Below are positions 33,790 through 46,267 of a DNA stretch of 64,000 nucleotides, one piece after another (position 1 is the first letter of the stretch; every line of letters begins with the position of its first letter). Source of the stretch: Orientallactaga sibirica (Eukaryota; Chordata; Mammalia; Rodentia; Dipodidae). Made by a program: the position numbers and the translations under genes. The stretch covers positions 12,868,001-12,932,000 of the forward strand of contig JAEOAD010000031.1 in assembly GCA_036365145.1 (NCBI GenBank), given 5' to 3'. Below the pieces are notes generated by a model. It searched no databases. It saw only the letters and a program-made list of their open reading frames with translations, and was not told where the DNA came from.

Positions 33790-36700
33790 TATAATCCTTT
33801 CCAGATCCATCCATTTCCCTGCAAATTTCATTTTTCTTTACTGCTGAATAGAACTCCATTGTGTAAATGTACTACATCTTTATTATCCATTCATCTGTGG
33901 AGGGACATGTAGGCTGCTTCCATTTCCTAGCTATTGTGAATAGAGCAGCAATAAACATGATTGTACAAGTATCTCTAAGGTAGTGAGAAGAGTCCTCTGG
34001 ATATATGCCTAGGAGTGCTATAGCTGGATCATATAGTAAATCTATTTCTAGCTGTCTCAAGAACCTCCACACTGATTTTCACAATGGCTGGACCAGATTA
34101 CATTCCCACCAACAGTGTAGAAGTGTTCCCCTTTTTCCGCATCCACGCCAATACTTACTGTTATTTGTTTTCTTGATGGTAGCCATTCTGACAGGAGTAA
34201 AATGGAATCTCAAAGTGGTTTTAATTTGCATTTCCCTGATGGCTAAGGATGTGGAACACTTTTTTTAGATATTTATATGCCATCTGTATTTCTTCTCCTG
34301 AGAACTCTCTATTTAGTTCCATACCCTATTTTTTAACTGGGTTGTTTGAATTCTTATTATTCTGTTTTTTAAGTTCTTTGTATATTCTGGATATTAACCC
34401 TCTGTCAGATGTATAGCTGGCAAAGATTTTCTCCCATTCTGTAGGTTGTCTCTTTGCTATATTCACAGTGTCCTTTGCTGTACAAAAGCTTTGTAATTTC
34501 ATGACGTCCCAGTGGTTGATTAGTGGTTTTATTCCCTGCCCAATTGGGGTTATATTCAGAAAGTCCTTGCCTATGCCAATATGTTGAAGGGTTTCCCCTA
34601 CCTTTTCCTGTAGCAGTTTCAGAGTTTCAGGTCTGATATTAAGGTCCCTGATCCATTTGGAGTTGACTCTTGTGCATGGAGAGAGACAAGGATCTATTTT
34701 TATCCTTTTACATACAGATATCCAGTTTTCCCAGCACCACTTGTTAAAGAGGCTATCTTTTCTCCAATGAATATTTTTGGCATTTTTTGTCAAAAATCAG
34801 GTGGCTGTAGCTGCCTGGATTAATATTTGGGTCTTCTGTTCTGTTCCATTGATCTACCTGTCTGTCCTTGTGCCAGTACCATGCTGTTTTTGTTACTATG
34901 GCTTTGTAATATAACTTAAAATCGGGTATGGTAATACCACCAGCCTGATTTTTGTTGTACAAAATTGTTTTGGCTATTTTAGGTTTTTTGTGTTTCCAGA
35001 TGAATTTTAGGATTGTTTTTTCTATTTCTTTGAAGAATGCTATTGGGATTTTAATGGGGATCACATTAAATGTGTAGATTGCTTTTGGTAAGATTGACAT
35101 TTTCACAGTATTTATTCTTCCAATCCAGGAGCATGGGATGTCTTTCCATTTCCTTGTGTCTTTTGTAATTTGTCGCTCGAGTTTTTTAAAGTTCTCATTG
35201 TAGGGCTCCTTAACTTCCTTGGTTAAGTTTATTCCAAGGTATTTTATTTTTTTTGAGGCAATCGTGAATGGGAGAGATTTCCTGATTTCATCCTCTGCAT
35301 GTTTGTTGTTAGTGTATAGAAAAGCTACTGATTTCTGTGTGTTTATTTTGTATCCTGCTACATTGCTAAAAGTGTTTATCAGCTCTAACAGTTTGCAGGT
35401 AGAGTCTTAGGGTCTGTTATGTATAGGATCATATCATCTGCAAATAATGATAATTTGATCTCTTCTCTTCCAATTTGTATCCCTTTTATGAGTGTCTCTT
35501 GCCTTATTGCTATAGCTAAGACTTCCAGTACTATATTAAATAGTAGTGGGGAAGGTGGACACCCTTGTCTTGTTCCTGAATTTAGAGGAAAAGCTTCAAG
35601 TTTTTCTCCATTTAGTATTATGTTGGCTGTAGGTTTGTTATAAATAGCTTTTATTATGTTGAGATATGTTCCTTCTATTCCCAGTTTCTGTAATACTTTC
35701 ACCATGAAGGGGTGTTTGATTTTGTCAAATGCCTTTTCTGCATCTATTGAGATAACCATGTGATTTTTGTCCTTCAGACCATTTATATGGTGTATTACAT
35801 TTATGGATTTGTGTATGTTGAACCATCCCTGCATCTCTGGGATAAAGCCTACTTGGTCGGGGTGAATAATCTTTCTGATATATTCTTGTATTCTGTTTGC
35901 TAGTATTTTGTTGAGAATTTTTGCATCTGTGTTCATGAGGGAGATTGGTCTGTAATTTTCTTTTTTTTGATCTGTCTTTGTCCTGTTTAGGTGTCAGGGT
36001 GATATTGGCTTCATAGAAGGATTTTGGTAGAATTCCTTCCTTTTGTATTTTATGGAAAAGTTTGAGAAGCATTGGTGTTAGTTCTTCCAGGAATGTCTGG
36101 TAAAATTCAGTAGTGAATCCATCTGGGCCTGAACTTTTTTTAGTTGGGAGACTTTTTATAACTGCTTGGATCTCTGTAGTTGTTATAGGTCTATTTAAAT
36201 GGTTTATCTCATCTTCATTTAAATTTGGTAGGTCATATGAATCAAGGAAATCACCCATTTCTTTCAGGTTTTCAAACTTAGAAGCATATATATTCTTAAA
36301 GTATGTCCATACGATTTTCTGAATTTGTTTGGTATCTGTTGTGATGTTGCCTTTTTCATCTCTAATTTTGTCAATTTTTGTCTCTTTTCTCTTTCTTTTG
36401 GTCAGTTTTGCTAAGGGTTTATCAATCTTATCCTTTGAAAGAACCAACTCTTCGTTTCATTGATTTTTTTTTTTGATTGTTTTTTTTTGGTTTCCATTTT
36501 GTTAATTTCTGCCCTAACCTTTATTATTTCTTCCGGTCTACTGAGTTTTGGTTTGCATTGTTCTTCTCTTTCCAAGGCCTTAAGGTGAAGCATTAAATTG
36601 TTTACTTGTGAACTCTCTAATTTCTTAACATAGGCACTTAAAGCTATACATTTCCCTCGTAGGACTGCCTTCATTGTGTCCCAAAGGTTTTGGTATGTTG

Positions 36701-37544
36701 TATTCTTATTATCATTTGATTCTATGAATTTTTTGATTTCCTTTTTAATTTCTTCAATGACCCATGTATCATTCAATAATGTACTGTTTAGTTTCCATGA
36801 ATTTCTGTATGTTCTGTAGTTTTTCTTGTTGCTGATTTGCAGTTTAATCCCATTGTGGTCAGATAGTATACAAGGGATTATTTCAATTTTCCTGTATTTG
36901 TTAAGATTTGATTTGTGTCCTAGTATATGGTCTATTTTAGAGAATGTCCCATGTGCTGCTGAGAAAAATGTATATTCTGCAGCATTTGGATGGAATGTTC
37001 TGTATATATCTGTTAAGTCCATTTGTTCCATGATATCATTTAAGGCAGATGTCTCTTTGTTTATTTTTTGCTGGGTAGACCTGTCAAGTGATGAGAATGG
37101 GGTATTGAAGTCACCCACTACTATTGTGTTAGGAGATATCTCTGACCTTAATTCTAATAGCGTTTGTTTGATGAAATTGGGAGGCCCCATGTTAGGGGCA
37201 TATATGTTTAGGATTGTAATGTCCTCCTTTTGGAGTGTTCCTTTAATCAGTATAAAGTGACCTTCTTTATCTTTCCTCACAAATGTTGGATTGAAGTCTA
37301 TCTTGTCAGAAATTAGGATAGCACCCCCTCCTTGTTTCCTAGGCCCATTTGCTTGAAATACCTTTTTCCAACCTTTCACCCTAGGAAGGTTTCTATTTTT
37401 TATTGAGAGATGAGTTTCCTGGAGGCTACAGATGGCAGGATCCTGCTTTTTAATCCAGTCTGCAAGTCTGTGTCTTTTGATTGGGGCATTGAGGCCATTG
37501 ATATTAAGAGTTATTATTGAAATATATGTATTTATTCTCACCAT
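33790..37544 (-). pseudogene. L1 ORF2 (endonuclease / reverse transcriptase), frame-broken
   Basis: The apurinic-type endonuclease domain is intact in 37544-36411: [10 protein letters not shown] at the start, SLQETH, VVGDFN, and SDHNGIKL at its end. The reverse transcriptase follows in pieces, with [13 protein letters not shown] (near 36110), [22 protein letters not shown] and the catalytic FADDM (35936-35385), then the carboxy-terminal part (35106-34753, 34793-34326, and a GIYPED end at 34072-33872). Breaks near 36435, 35970, 35400, 34780 and 34320 mostly fall in or next to homopolymer runs. No intact ORF2 protein can be read. Confidence 0.88.
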
Positions 37545-37588
37545 TCTTTATTTTTTAGTTCTTCCTGTTTTCCCTTTACTCACTTGTT

Positions 37589-38580
37589 TTAACTGTTATT
37601 TACGTATGGTTTAATTTTTCCGATTTCCTGTTGTGTGTGTTTTGCTTTCTCTTCAGCGTGAATGATTCCTGCGAGTATTTTTTGTAGAGCTGGTTTAGTT
37701 GCCATAAATTCCTTTAGCCTGTCTTTGTTGTGGAATGTCCTTATTTCTCCATCTATTTGGATAGATAGTTTTGCAGGATAAAGTAATCTTGGTTGACAGT
37801 TTTTATCTTTCAGAACTTGGAATACATCACTCCAGGCCCTTCTGGCTTTTAAAGTTTGTGTTGAGTAATCTGCTGTGATTCTGATGGGCTTGCCTTTGTA
37901 GGTCATTTGCTTTTTCTCTCTAGCTTCTTTCAATATATTTTCTTTGGTTTGTATGTTTGGTAGTTTAATTATAATATGGCGGGGAGAGGTTCTTTCCTGG
38001 TTTTGTCTGTTTGGTGTTCTAAAGGCTTCCTGTATCTGCATTGGCATCTCTTTCCCAATTTGGGGGAAGTTTTCCTCTCTGATTTTGTTGAAAACACCTA
38101 CTATGCCTTTGGAGTGAAATTCTTCTCCTTGTACTATCCCTTGAATTCTTATGTTTGATCTTTTCATAGTGTCCCGAATATCTTGAAATTCCCATTCATA
38201 CCTTCCTAATATTTTGTATTTCTCTTTGTTGGGCTGTATTAGATCTGCCACTTGGTCTTCTAGTTTAGATATTCTGTTCTCTCCTTCATCCATTCTACTA
38301 GAGAGATTTTCTAGAGTTTTTTATTTCACTGACTGTGTTCTTTATCGCTAGCATTTCTGAATGGGTTTTCTTTATTATTTCTATTTCCTTATTTATGTCT
38401 AGTATTGACCTCCTTATTTCACTAAATTGGTTTTCTGTGTGTTCTTTGAATCCTTTGATTTCTTCTTTGAAGTCTTTGAACCCTTTCATTTCCTCTTTGA
38501 GTTCTTTGAACATAATTATAATCATTCTTTTGAAATCTTTCTCGGAGGATTTCCTCTAAATCAGCCTCACTGAAGGTCAT
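37589..38580 (-). pseudogene. L1 ORF1 (RNA-binding protein), frame-broken
   Basis: ORF1p is the trimeric RNA chaperone of the L1 particle. The ATG on the minus strand is at 38580-38578 (MTFSEADLEE). A Glu/Lys-rich coiled-coil region follows in another frame (38525-38298), then the RRM and carboxy-terminal domain in 38293-37589, with the family motif LPNIQTKENILKEAREK and a YTAKLS-like YPAKLSIQ. Breaks lie near 38530 and 38295. The order and size fit rodent L1 ORF1. Confidence 0.82.
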
Positions 38581-39896
38581 TTCTGATATATTAATACTTT
38601 TTGTGGATTTATATTGTCTTGATTTTTTGTGTTTCTTGTATTGTAATGTAGAGATCTTTGCATCTTGGATTAATTTAATGCTTGGGTTTTCTAAATATCT
38701 GCAGTAATATTAGATGTATCAATCAATCTGATATTATATATCTTCAGGGTAGGAGTTTAAGGTGTTAAGTGTGGCTCTTAAGGCTCTCAGAGTAATCACA
38801 GAAGTGACCCTAGGTGTTGGGTTTGCCTGCTATGAGAGTATCAGGTGGGGTGAATGGAACAGAATACAGTCAAATTCTAAAAATTTAACTCAACAATGTA
38901 CCCATTCAATGAAATACAGCACAGAGTATTTGTGCAAAAGCAGGTATTATGACAAACAGATCCTCTAACAAAGTCACAGTCCCTAAGGATGTGTGTTACC
39001 CCACACCCTTAATCCTGTCAACTGGGAGGCTAAGATTTCTCATCTGTAGAGGGTTCCAAGGTCAGCTTGTGATCAAGTGAGACCCTTCCCAATGAACGAC
39101 AGAGGAGGAAACAAATCAGGAAGCAACAAATGAGCAGCCCAAAATATAGCTTATTTAGGAATGTCAGATCTGACCATCCATCAAGTTTAACATAGAATGT
39201 ACACTGATATGGAAGGTGCAATTCGCCCTTCCAATGCAAAGCCTACATATCGGGCTTATTTGGTGGGTACTCACCTGGTGTAAACCAAGTTACCTTTTGG
39301 AACGGGTTTGATCACAGCTATGCTACACGGCTGCTTGAGTCCTTTGCTGTGTTGTGGGCTCAGGAAGGTCGGCTGCGTCTGTGGGTCACTGCTTTCGCTG
39401 TGCTGGATGCTGGGTAGGTGAACTCTCTTTCCCACGTCTCCAGTGCTTGCCGTGCTTGCGCTCGTGGTGGGGGAGGGGAGGCTGTGAATGGCGGGTGAAT
39501 GGCGGCTGAAGTCCGTCTGCTCCTCCACGTGATCCTCTTCCTCACAAGCCTCTCTGTTGGTCTCTGCCGTCCTCCTTCCACGTCTCTTGAGTTTGTGAGG
39601 AGGCGGTGTGAGTGGAAAATCCCCTCACCTGGCTTTAAAATCCTGTGGCTCAGCCGGCTCAGGCGGAGCCTGGCGGCTGCCACGGTATGGAACTCGCCGC
39701 AGCTGTGGAGCCACTTCTGCCCGCTTCTGTGGGCTCCAGATGCTCTGGATCTCTCCTACTTCTCTGCTGTGCTTGATAGTTTACTATACACCTCACTTTT
39801 TAGTAGAAGAGTGTATTTTGCTGGGGTTTGTTTTGCTTTTTTCCCCTACCCTGTTTTGGCGTGGTTCCTATGTCGCCATCTTAACCGGAACCCCAG
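38581..39896 (-). promoter_or_regulatory. L1 5' UTR / internal promoter
   Basis: CpG-rich at 39300-39890, then AT-rich towards ORF1. A YY1 core AAGATGGCG is at about 39874-39882 on the minus strand, the position used for accurate initiation in human L1. Long ORFs over it on both strands are by-products of base composition. Confidence 0.65.
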
Positions 39897-40140
39897 GTTT
39901 TTTTTGAGGGAGAGACAGAGAGAGAGAGGGGAGAGGAAGACAGATAGAGATGGGTGCGCCAGCAGCCTCTCAGCTGCTATAAATGAAATCCAGATGCATG
40001 CGCTCCCTTGTGGTCAAGTGCAGCACTGCGCCCTTGCGTCACTTTTCATCTGGCTAAACATGGGACCTGGAGATTGGAACCGGTGTGTTCTTTAGGCTTA
40101 GGAGGCAGGCGCCTTAACCGCTTAGCCATCTCTTCAGCCC
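39897..40140 (-). repeat. Long-body DIP-like SINE at the L1 5' end
   Basis: Antisense element whose A tail (T run at 39898-39905 on the given strand) abuts the L1 5' end and whose head (CATCTCTTCAGCCC) abuts the direct repeat at 40139. It has a CTCF-like motif with one mismatch at 39999-40016. Confidence 0.8.
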
Positions 40141-41470
40141 TATTTTTAGGTTTTTGAGAAACCTCCAAGGTTATTTCTATAATGGCTTTACCAGTTTACT
40201 CTCTCTTCCACAGTGAATAAGGGAGGAAGGATTCTTCCTTAACCACACCTTCACCAGCATTTTTTGTCATTTGATTTCTCTCTCTCTCTCTCTTTTTGAG
40301 TTAGCCCAGGCTGACCTGGAATTCACTATGTAGTCTTAGGGTGGCCTCGAATTCATGGGGAACCTCCTACCTCTGCCTCCGAAGTGCTGGGATTAAAGGT
40401 GTATGCCACCACACCCTGCTTGATTTCTTGATGATGATGATCATTCTGACCAGAGTGAGATGGAATTCAAAGTAGTTTAATTTACATTTCCCTGATAGCT
40501 GAGGATTTTGTATACTTTAAAAAATTTATTGTCCATTTGAGGTTCTTTTTCTTTTCTTTCTTTTTTGTTTTGTTTTGTTTTGTTTTTTCATGGTAAGGTC
40601 TTGCTGTACTCAGGCTGAATGTAATCTGTAGTCTCAGCATGGCCTAGAACTCAGAATAATCCTCCTATCTCAGCCTCCTGAATGCTGGGGTTAAAGGTGT
40701 GCACCACCATGCTCGGCCTTTATTTCTTTTTTTGAGAACTCTGTTCAGTTCATTTCCCATTTAAACAGAAATGTTTATTTGGCATGTATGTGCTTGTTCA
40801 TGTTGGAGTGCAGGAGCAGTTGTGCCATGACCCTCATGTGGGTGTCAGAGGATATGGGGGTGTTGATCCTCACCTTCTGTTCTTTTGAGGCAGTGTCTCT
40901 CCTCATCCACTGCTCCATTCCATGAACTCAGAGAAGCCCGCACAGTTTCAGCTTTCATGTGGAATCTGGGATCTAAAGTCAGATACTCAGAGTTGCTTAG
41001 CAAGTGCTTTATCTACTGAATCATTGCCCCAGCCCCTCCAAGCCCATTTTTCATGGGGTTTTGATCTCCTTTTAGTTTTTAAAGTTCTTTGTATATTCTA
41101 GTCATTAAATTAATCATCTGTCAGATTTGTACCTACAAAGATTTTCCTCCATTCTATAGGCTGTCTCTTCTCATGGTGTCATAGTTTCCTTTGCTGTACA
41201 AAAGCCTTTTAATTTCATGAGGTCTCATTTGTTGATTAGTGGCCTTATTTCCTGAGTGACTGGAGTCCTGTTCAGAAAGTCTTTAATTGAAGTGTTTTTT
41301 TCTACTTTTTCTTCTGGCAGTTTCAGAGTCTCAGGTCTGATGTTAAGGTCTTTGGTCCATTTGGAGTTAATTCTTGTTCTTGGAGAGTGATGAAGATACA
41401 GTTTTATTCTACCTATGGATACCATAGCAGCTATCATTTCTCCATGAATATTTTTGGCATTAATCTCAAA
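40141..41470 (-). mobile_element. Old L1 fragment, right part, interrupted by SINEs
   Basis: Antisense ORF2-region L1 at 40141-40290, 40425-40545 and 41035-41470, diverged from the younger copy (compare 34060-34760). It is interrupted by B1-like 40291-40424 (flanked by TTGATTTCT-type repeats), B1-like 40550-40722, and an old B3-like SINE at about 40770-41033 ending CATTGCCCCAGCCCC. Confidence 0.7.
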
Positions 41471-41924
41471 AATTAGATGAGTGTAGCCTTGAACTCACTA
41501 GTTAGCCAAAAATGACCACCACGTGGAGGCTTGTGCCGATTCTATGCAGTGCTGGAGATCCAACATATGCTTAGGTAGGCACTCTACCAATTTTACTCAT
41601 TCCCAGCCTAGTTTTGTTCCCTCACCCTCTATATTTTTCAAGGAACAGTGGTGAAAGAGCTATCTATCTCTTGTTAATTTCATCAATTTTAGTTAATGTT
41701 TTTCAAATCGAAGCATTTTTACTCATACCAGTATGCCCCTTAATTGCTTTTTCATTCACTGTTTGCTTGTAGTCAATGATATTCTCCTCCTCCTTATGCT
41801 TTCCACTGTCATTTATAGTTCTTCATTGCTCTTGGCAGAGGGTTGTTTGGAATAAGGAGGGGGGTGCAGGTGGTGACTAATGTCTGGGTAGTGGATTAGT
41901 CTCATTAGATTCAGTACCTTTTTT

Positions 41925-42126
41925 TTTCTATTTATTTATTTATTAATTAGAGACAGAGGGAGAGAGAGAGTGAGAATGGGCACACCAGGGCCTCTAGCCA
42001 CTGCAAACGAACTCAAGATGCATGCGCAACCATGTGCATCTGGCTTACGTGGACCTGGAGAATCAAACCAGGGTCCTTAGGGTTCGCAGGCATGCACCTT
42101 AACCACTAAGCCACTTCTCCAGCCCT
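41925..42126 (-). repeat. DIP-like SINE
   Basis: Antisense, from TATTTATTTATTAATTAGAGACA to CACTTCTCCAGCCC. 41480-41920 is old diverged sequence and 42130-42585 AT-rich intron, without further calls. Confidence 0.85.
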
Positions 42127-42586
42127 GGTACCTTTTCTTTTTGAGGCAGGACCTCTGGATTGAGTTTAATGTGTATGTACTTTTACAAAGATTCACACAT
42201 GAGTCTGATTTGCACCTGTTAAGAACAACTGATTGGATAATTGCAGCCACACTGCATTCTTCCTCTTTGGGTTTCATGCTTTGATTTTGCTTTTTTTATT
42301 ACTTTTGTGTAGAGGGGCCATTGATACTTAAACATATAAGACTTAGTGGATTCAAGTCAATATGGTTTCAGATCATGTTGTGTGAAGAAATTTGAATTAG
42401 ACAAATAACTTTTGAGCTGTAATTTTTCACTCATTTAAATAAGTATATAAAAGAACTAGTTTACATAAATCATCTGGTATATAGATGGCTTCAATAAACA
42501 TTAAACAAATGGGGATACTAAACTATTGAGGATATAGAAAATGATAGGGACACAGTATTTGCAGTATAAGAATAAAAATTAAATTT

Positions 42587-43470
42587 GAAGAGCTGATTCT
42601 TTTTAAAAAATTTTTTTTAATTGACAACTTCCATAATTATAGACAATAAACCATGATAATTCCTCTCTCCCACTTTCCCCTTCACAAATACACTGTCTAC
42701 CATATCCCTTGCCCCTCTCATTTAGTCTCTCTTTTATTTTGATGTCTTCATCTTTTCCTTCTATTATGAGGGTCTTGTATATACCTATACAAGGTATGAG
42801 GCATTGCAAAGTCATGGATATCCAGGCCATTTTGTATCTGGAAGAATGCATTGTAAGGAGTTCTACCCTTCCTTTGGCTCTTATATTTTATATTTTCTTT
42901 TGCTCTTATATCCTCCACCTCTTCTGCAATGGACCCTGAGCCTTGGAAGGTGTGATAGAGATGTTTAGTGCTGAACACTTCCCTGTCACTTCTCAGCTCT
43001 ATGGTGCCTTTTGTGTCATCCCAGGGATTACCACCATCTGAAAAGAGAAGTGTCAGTAATCCAAAAGTGAGAGTAGCATTAATATGTGAGGGTGAACATT
43101 AAGAGAAGTGCTTACAGGGCAGTTTGGTGAGCTCAATATATGCCTTTAGCCAGACACCAGCAGGTGTTGCCACACCTAGGACTCATGACCTCCCGTGTCA
43201 TGGGTTTTCAGTATCAGGCATGTATTCCCTCCTGTGGAGTGGGCCTCCAGTCAAATGAGAGAGTGGTTGGTTTCCCCCATAACAGATATGCCACTATTGC
43301 ATCCATTAGCTCATTTGGCCTGGCTGGCCAAACTTAAGGCTTACAGTGTCCACTGTTGTTTATCTCTACTGATGATGTCTGTCTCCCATTGGGCTGCATG
43401 CAGTGTAACGTTTTCTAGCTGTCTGTCAGCTAGTCTACAGGGAGGAGGTTTTCTAGAAGAGCTGATTCTT
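42587..43470 (-). mobile_element. 5'-truncated L1 (3' UTR only) with 15 bp target-site duplication
   Basis: GAAGAGCTGATTCTT is repeated exactly at 42587-42601 and 43456-43470. Between them is antisense L1 3' UTR matching the 3' part of the large L1 (32397-33250), from a T/A-rich tail (ATTGACAACTTCC) inward. No coding sequence remains; ORFs over it are chance. Confidence 0.88.
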
Positions 43471-43529
43471 AAAGTTACTATAAATCCTGTCTGCTGACAT
43501 CTTACCCTGAGGATTTAAAAAAAAATGTG

Positions 43530-43688
43530 ACAGTTTTTGGTTTTCGAGGTAGGGTATTCTCTGTTGACCTGGACGGTTGACTTGGAATTCACTATGTAGT
43601 CTCAGGGTGGCCTCAAACTCACGGTGATCCTCCTACCTCTGCCTCCCAAGTGCTGGAATTAAAGGCATGTGCCACCATGCCCAGCTAA
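43530..43688 (-). repeat. B1-like SINE just upstream of CHD2 exon 3
   Basis: Antisense element ending CACCATGCCCAGCT at about 43686, only about 60 bases before the exon 3 acceptor at 43748. The branch point and pyrimidine tract must lie in this short gap. Confidence 0.85.
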
Positions 43689-43713
43689 TGCAGCAGTTTT
43701 TAAAGGGTTTTAA

Positions 43714-44016
<303 letters not shown>

Positions 44017-44094
44017 TAGCTTGGACCAACTAGCAGACTTTTTTCTTTACAATGGAAACTTGTTAGTATATGTATATGTATGTGTGTTTATGTA

Positions 44095-45065
44095 TGTATA
44101 TGTTCTTTTTTGATTTCTTGAGGCAGGGTCTCTTGTCCAGGTTTGCCTTGAACTCACCCACTTTGTAGCTAAGGCAGATCCTCCTGCCTCTATGTCCCAA
44201 GTGCTGGAGTGCTGGAGTTACAGGCATGTGCTGCCTTGCCAGGCTCATGGGTATGTCTTGATAGTGGAAGGATAGCTGCTTTTTGTAGTACTACAGGACT
44301 TTTGAGTACAAGTGCATACTGCCTTGCTAAGGAGAGACCCAGTTAGAGGACAGAAAGCCAAATTTTAATATATTTTTGTTGTTTAAAATTTAAAATTACA
44401 GGGCTGTAGAGATAGATGGCTTAGATGTTAAGGTGCTTGCCTGTGTAGCCAATGGACCCACGTTCTATTCCCCAGGACCTACATAAGACAGATGCACAAG
44501 GTGGTGCATGTGTCTGGAGTTTGTCTGGTGGCTGGAGGCCCATGTGTGCCTGTTCTTTCTCTTTGTTTCTATCTGCCTCTCTCTCTGTCAAATAAATAAA
44601 TTAAAAACAAAATATTTAAACATTCTTTAAAAACATTTAAAAATACTGGTAAATAATTTTGTGTATATCAGAGAAAATCATTAAAAGCTAATAGCAACTC
44701 TACTTTTTTTTCTAGAATGCAGCTAGCTATAAAGCTTATTATCAAATTACTGTGATTGTGATCTTACAGTAAAAATAGGTGTTTTTTTTTTTTTAGTTTT
44801 TTTTTTCTTTTTTTTTGAAAAATGGTCTCATGTAGTCAAGACTGACCTTGAACTTATTTAGTCTGAGGCTGTCCTTGAATTGTTCCTCCTACCTTTTTAC
44901 TTTCCTGGTGCTGAGAATGCAGATATAGGTTGCTATGCCTGGCCAGTATTTTTTCTTCTTTTTTGTTTTCTTTTTTAGACACAGTTTGACTGTGTAGCCC
45001 AGGCTGGCCTGGAACTCAGGATTTTGGCCTCAACCTCCCCAATGTGGGGATTACTGTACCAGACC
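44095..45065. repeat. Old B1-like (-), DIP-like (+) and diverged B1-like (-) SINEs
   Basis: Antisense B1-like 44110-44245, sense DIP-like 44400-44615, antisense diverged B1-like 44800-44945 and 44960-45060. Confidence 0.65.
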
Positions 45066-45261
45066 ACTGTTCCTGGCATATATACAGTTTTTGTTGTCTG
45101 AAAAATGGAAAATAAATCTCACAGAAAGAAGTGTGTAGTCAATATGGGTATTCCATTTTTTGCTTAATATAGAAAAGAATTTTCTCGCAAAGACTGTAAA
45201 ACAAGGCAAAAAATTGAGTTTGTAGTATTCTCTCATTGATGCCTAAACTTTGGAATCATTT

Positions 45262-46212
45262 TTTTCTTTTCTTTTTTTGGTTTTTCAAGGTAGGGTCTCA
45301 CTCTAGCCCTGATGATTTGGAGTTCACTCTGTATTCTCGGGGTGGCCTCGAACTCAGGACGATCTTTCTACCTCTACCTCCTGAGTACTTGGATTAAAGG
45401 TGTTTGCCATCACGCCTGGCTTGGAATAATTTTTTCTTCACAGTAAAAGTTACTTGGCCTAATCATCAGGACACCTGAATTTTTAAGATTTTTGTTTATA
45501 GAGAATTAACTGTGAATCAATGAAATATGAAAACAAAAAATATTGTTTTAAAATTATTTAAATTAAGTTTAATGTACTTTCTATATACTAGTTTTCATAT
45601 TACACAAGTATTTAAATTGCATTCAGGTTGTAGAAAATACCTTCGACTAACCTGAAATTAAAAAAAAAAAATAAAGCCCGGCGTGGTGGCACACACAGAG
45701 GTAGGAGGGTTCACTGTGAGTTCAGGGCCACCCTGAAACTACATAGTTAATTCCAGGTCAGCCTGGGCCAGAGTGAGCCTACTCAAAAAAAAACAAACAA
45801 ACAAAAAAAAAAAAAAAAAAAAACAAACCATTTATAGCTTTTGAGACAGACTTAGAATCTTAGGATCAACAACATTCCTTTTTATTTTTTCTTCTTCGAG
45901 GTAGGGTCTTACTGTAGCTCAGGCTGACCTGGACTTCACTAGTCTCAGGCTGGCCTCAAATTCAGCGATCCACCTACCTTGTTCTCCTGAGTGCTGAGAT
46001 TAAAGGCATGTGCTACCATGCCTGGCTCAATGTTCTTATTTCAGTTTTTTTTAAATTTTATTTTTGTTTTTTTGAGGTAGGGTCTCACCACTCTGGCCCA
46101 GGCTGACCTGGAATTAACTTTGTAGTCAGAGTGGCCTCGAACTCACAGCGATCCTCCTACCTCTGCCTCCTGAGTGCTGGGATTAAAGGCGTGCGCCACC
46201 ACGCCTGGCATT
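45262..46212. repeat. B1-like SINE cluster
   Basis: Antisense 45270-45420, sense 45675-45830 with a long A tail, antisense 45885-46030 and 46060-46210. 45425-45660 is unique AT-rich intron. Confidence 0.75.
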
Positions 46213-46267
46213 TCAGTTCTTTTGATAGCAGAATTATTGCTTGATAGTATATGTTCATTAAGAGTCA

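Larger units (their letters stand above)
32397..39896 (-). mobile_element. Nearly full-length L1 (LINE-1), antisense to CHD2
   Basis: About 7.5 kb. The 5' end near 39896 reads, on the minus strand, CCTGGGGTTCCGGTTAAGAT and then GGCG, placing a YY1 core AAGATGGCG within the first 25 bases. A CpG-rich 5' UTR runs to about 38581, ORF1 is 38580-37589, a 44-base spacer follows, ORF2 is 37544 to about 33790, and a 3' UTR of about 1.4 kb ends in an A-rich tail at 32397. Both ORFs contain frame breaks, so the copy is not expected to be autonomous as given. Confidence 0.88.
32077..40155 (-). mobile_element. SINE-L1-SINE composite flanked by 15-17 bp direct repeats
   Basis: CCTATTTTTAGGTTTTT occurs at 32077-32093 and 40139-40155. 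Between them lie, in minus-strand order, a long-body DIP-like SINE (40140 to 39897), a nearly full-length L1 (about 39896 to 32397), and a second long-body DIP-like SINE (32396 to about 32094) whose A-rich tail abuts the repeat. The outer repeats look like one target-site duplication around the whole composite. The host site is an older L1 that continues on both sides. Confidence 0.7.

Noticed and set aside
39499..40095. Open frame of 198 codons on the plus strand
   Set aside because: It runs antisense through the CpG-rich L1 5' UTR and straight into the adjoining SINE.
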